Assembly (NCBI GenBank): GCA_934320655.1
Contig: CAKRFN010000005.1
Location: 1-64,000, forward strand
Direction: 5' to 3'
DNA: 64,000 bases
DNA from: an uncultured Eubacterium sp.
Lineage (GTDB): Bacteria; Bacillota; Clostridia; Lachnospirales; Lachnospiraceae
Shown here: piece after piece, positions 61,980 through 64,000 of the stretch
Layout: every line of letters starts with the position of its first letter
How positions within the stretch are numbered: position 1 is the stretch's first letter
Translations under genes and position numbers: made by a program
The notes under the pieces: generated by a model
Told to the model about the DNA's origin: nothing
What the model saw: only the letters and a program-made list of their open reading frames with translations
Database searches by the model: none

Positions 61980-62584
61980 TGCAGAAGTTATTCAGCCAGG
62001 AAGTAAGATTCAAAGCTGACGATGGAAGTGAATTTCCTAAGTGGGAAGAAAAGAAGTTGGGTGAAGTGTTTATCGAGAGAACGGAACGTTCAAAAGGTGG
62101 AGAATCACTGTTATCTGTAACGATTGCACAAGGAATTGTGAAACAAAGTGAAACTGATAAACGTAATATCGCATCTGAAAACAAATCAAATTATAAAATT
62201 GTAAAGGAGAATGATTTGGCATACAATACCATGAGGATGTGGCAGGGTGCAGAAGGTGTGTCTGAGTATGATGGAATTGTAAGTCCTGCCTATACAGTTG
62301 TTACGGCTTTAGTTGGAAACAATAGTTATTTCTTTGAAACTATGTTTAAACAAACATTTATGTTGCAAGTATTTCAGAGGTATTCACAAGGGTTGACATC
62401 TGATACATGGAATCTAAAATTCCCAGTATTTTCAGAAATTAAATGTTTGATTCCAAGTGAAGACGAGCAGAATAAAATTGTTGAATGCACCGCTGTACTT
62501 GATGATGTCATCGAGAAGCAAAAAGCAACATTAGCTGCATGGGAAGAACTGAAAAAAGGGCTGTTACAGAAAATGTTTGTATAG
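61955..62584 (+). pseudogene. Type I restriction HsdS, second half
   Basis: From the codon TGG 61955 the frame reads WEERKKGVMQKLFSQEVRFK, the conserved central repeat of HsdS, followed by one target recognition domain (LGEVFIERTERSKG to IPSEDEQNKIVECT) and the matching C-terminal repeat WEELKKGLLQKMF. A TGA precedes the TGG, so the half has no normal start; GTG 61976 or ATG 61979 might be used. The first TRD and hsdM are absent. One deletion from inside hsdR to the middle of hsdS explains both fragments. It could still be a donor half for HsdS shuffling with another copy. Confidence 0.75.
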
Positions 62585-63101
62585 GCGCAGATATAGGGTA
62601 GTGGAACCATAATGTATATAGTTTTAGTTATATATAAAAAGCGTTGAATTGATCAATCATTATCATATGGAAACTTGCCAATTTCGGTTGGTGCTGAGCT
62701 TTGCTTCGGATTACGCAAACATGTTTTGTATTTACTGTAATAGATTCTAAGAAACTTATTGGCACCGACGGTTATTATAAGTGAGATGGGTTTTTTCGCA
62801 GTATTTCGATATGCTCCAAGGCAAGGTTAAGCTGCATAACACGCAGTAAATGTTTTTAAACCGCGGTTTTTCCTTGACGAGGTTGAAGACGGCAAAGGAG
62901 TCCACATAATCATTTTAGGCAAGTTATTGTGAGTATCATGAAACTTTTTGAGCTGCTTAGGATTGGGGACATGAATCTTTCTGTTAATGGCATCTGAGAA
63001 GCGTTTATTAGGTAGACGACATTGAACGACTTTATTTGTAAATTATTAACTGAGATGCATGGATTTATGTACCTAAAATTTATTATACGGGGGGAGAATA
63101 T
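62585..63101. other. Gene-free AT-rich gap
   Basis: This 517-base stretch shows no supported gene on either strand. There is a short palindrome AAACCGCGGTTT near 62860 followed by TTCC. The base composition matches the flanking island genes. It may contain decayed parts of the restriction locus. Confidence 0.45.
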
Positions 63102-64000
63102 ATGAGTGACAACTTGCAAGATGTTAAAGATTCAATAAATGCGTGGGGGTGGTCTGTAAATGCAAGAGTTAATTTTAATAAATTTATAGACGCAATAGAA
63201 ACAGAACAAGGCTTAGTTGAACAAATTCAAAGAATTCAATCTATTATTGATGATATCGTACTTAATAAAGAGATATCGCAGTTTAAAAAATGCTTAGAGG
63301 TAGGAACAGAATATTATCGAGCAAGAATTATTAATCCAGAGGATGATGATGATTTAGAAAAAGGGATTGGAAAAACTCAAGATAATAAGTTCAGGGGGTA
63401 TAATGATATAAATTCAAGAGAACCTATTTTGGGAATAGGAAGCGAGGGGAGAAATAATATTGCGGGAGCATCTTATTTATATATTGCTTCTAATCCAGAA
63501 ACAGCTTGTATGGAGATAAAATCACAGTTTGGCGATTTGATTTCTCTTGCAAAGTTTAAAGTTTTAAAACCATTATATATTATTGATTTTGAGTCCGAAA
63601 AGACTTTTCAGCGAAAAGACACTGAGTTTTACGGAATGAGCATGGGTGTATTTTTTTCACAGTTGATGTTTCGTTTTACTCAGCCGGTGAGAGGTGAAAA
63701 TGCTTATCGGGCGACACAGATAATAGCGGATTATTTGCGAAAAACGGGAATAGACGGAATTAAATATAAAAGTTTTTTCACCCCAGAAGGTGCTAATTAT
63801 ACAATTTTTAATTGTCATCCGTCTGCAATAGAATTTTGTGAAAGTAAGGTTGTGTTACATAAACAAGCGAATCATTCTTTTTGGGATTTTAATAATGAAA
63901 CAGAAATTATGTCTAATAAAGATGGAGAAATGTTGATTTATGATAAAACAATAGCTGATGAAAATAAAAAGCATTTGTTACAACGGTTCAAAAGAATAAA
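63102..64000 (+). CDS. RES-domain protein, NAD-phosphorylase-type toxin candidate (3' partial)
   Basis: The frame from ATG 63102 (after GGGGGGAGAA) is open to the end of the window, 299 codons. After about 70 residues of helical leader it shows RES-domain features: YYRARIINPED, a RNNIAGASYLYIASNPETACME block with catalytic-type Arg and Tyr, LAKFKVLKPLYIIDF, and YRATQIIADYLRKTGIDGIKYKS, then GANYTIF. RES toxins degrade NAD+ and normally pair with an Xre antitoxin upstream. No Xre gene lies directly upstream, and the long N-terminus is not the classical short RES toxin, so it may belong to the larger RES family linked to defence. It is truncated by the window. Confidence 0.7.
   Translation, partial: MSDNLQDVKDSINAWGWSVNARVNFNKFIDAIETEQGLVEQIQRIQSIIDDIVLNKEISQFKKCLEVGTEYYRARIINPEDDDDLEKGIGKTQDNKFRGYNDINSREPILGIGSEGRNNIAGASYLYIASNPETACMEIKSQFGDLISLAKFKVLKPLYIIDFESEKTFQRKDTEFYGMSMGVFFSQLMFRFTQPVRGENAYRATQIIADYLRKTGIDGIKYKSFFTPEGANYTIFNCHPSAIEFCESKVVLHKQANHSFWDFNNETEIMSNKDGEMLIYDKTIADENKKHLLQRFKRI

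Noticed and set aside
1..64000. CRISPR array, tRNA or rRNA genes
   Set aside because: No regular repeat-spacer pattern, no cloverleaf and no rRNA-like sequence was recognised by eye. A dedicated scan could still find a missed tRNA.

Overview
The window looks like a chromosomal segment of a Gram-positive, spore-forming, probably motile gut Firmicute of the Lachnospiraceae (Roseburia/Agathobacter-like). The reasons are a Roseburia-type mannan utilisation cluster, a GerA-family germination operon next to spoIIR, FliB and a chemotaxis receptor, strong AGGAGG ribosome sites throughout, and many Cys-anchored lipoproteins. This placement is inference from gene content; there is no rRNA in the window.

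Region 1 (1-13.1 kb) is accessory and eroded. It holds the collapsed remains of a beta-mannan locus (solute-binding protein fused to a mannosylglucose phosphorylase, a second frameshifted GH130 phosphorylase, a CE2-type esterase), an HTH plus HipA-like kinase pair with its own inverted-repeat operator, a broken AAA ATPase, an MCP-PilZ receptor, a TetR regulator with a methyltransferase, and a response regulator/histidine kinase pair. Seven or more of these genes appear to lack an internal block compared with their families, often with a frameshift at the join. The neighbouring core genes are intact.

Region 2 (13.1-61.3 kb) is mostly intact housekeeping and sporulation DNA: hisS-aspS; a BlaR1/BlaI-like pair; mntP behind a probable yybP-ykoY manganese riboswitch; metF; a compact Tad/Flp-like secretion-pilus operon (20.5-26.6 kb); a CNNM-family transporter and a metal permease; ispE and a GntR regulator; a gerKA-KB-KC operon and spoIIR; galU; a lipid-anchored trigger-factor-like protein; asnS; a five-domain c-di-GMP protein; ahcY; hflX; pyrC-pyrF-pyrK-pyrD; bioB under a BirA box; an orphan solute-binding lipoprotein; yerC-fliB; pcrA; and rlmD. 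Two copies of a dispersed repeat with inverted ends lie upstream of metF and gerKA.

Region 3 (61.3-64 kb) is visibly more AT-rich. It starts exactly after rlmD, a gene whose 3' end is a known integration site for conjugative elements in streptococci. It carries a fused scar of a type I restriction system (hsdR start joined to the hsdS second half) and a RES-domain protein that runs off the window, which suggests the edge of a defence or mobile island.

The strongest candidates for something undescribed are the HTH/HipA-like kinase module, the compact Tad-like operon, the inverted-end repeat family, and the clustered pattern of in-gene deletions. Deletion sizes rest on remembered family architectures, not on alignments.
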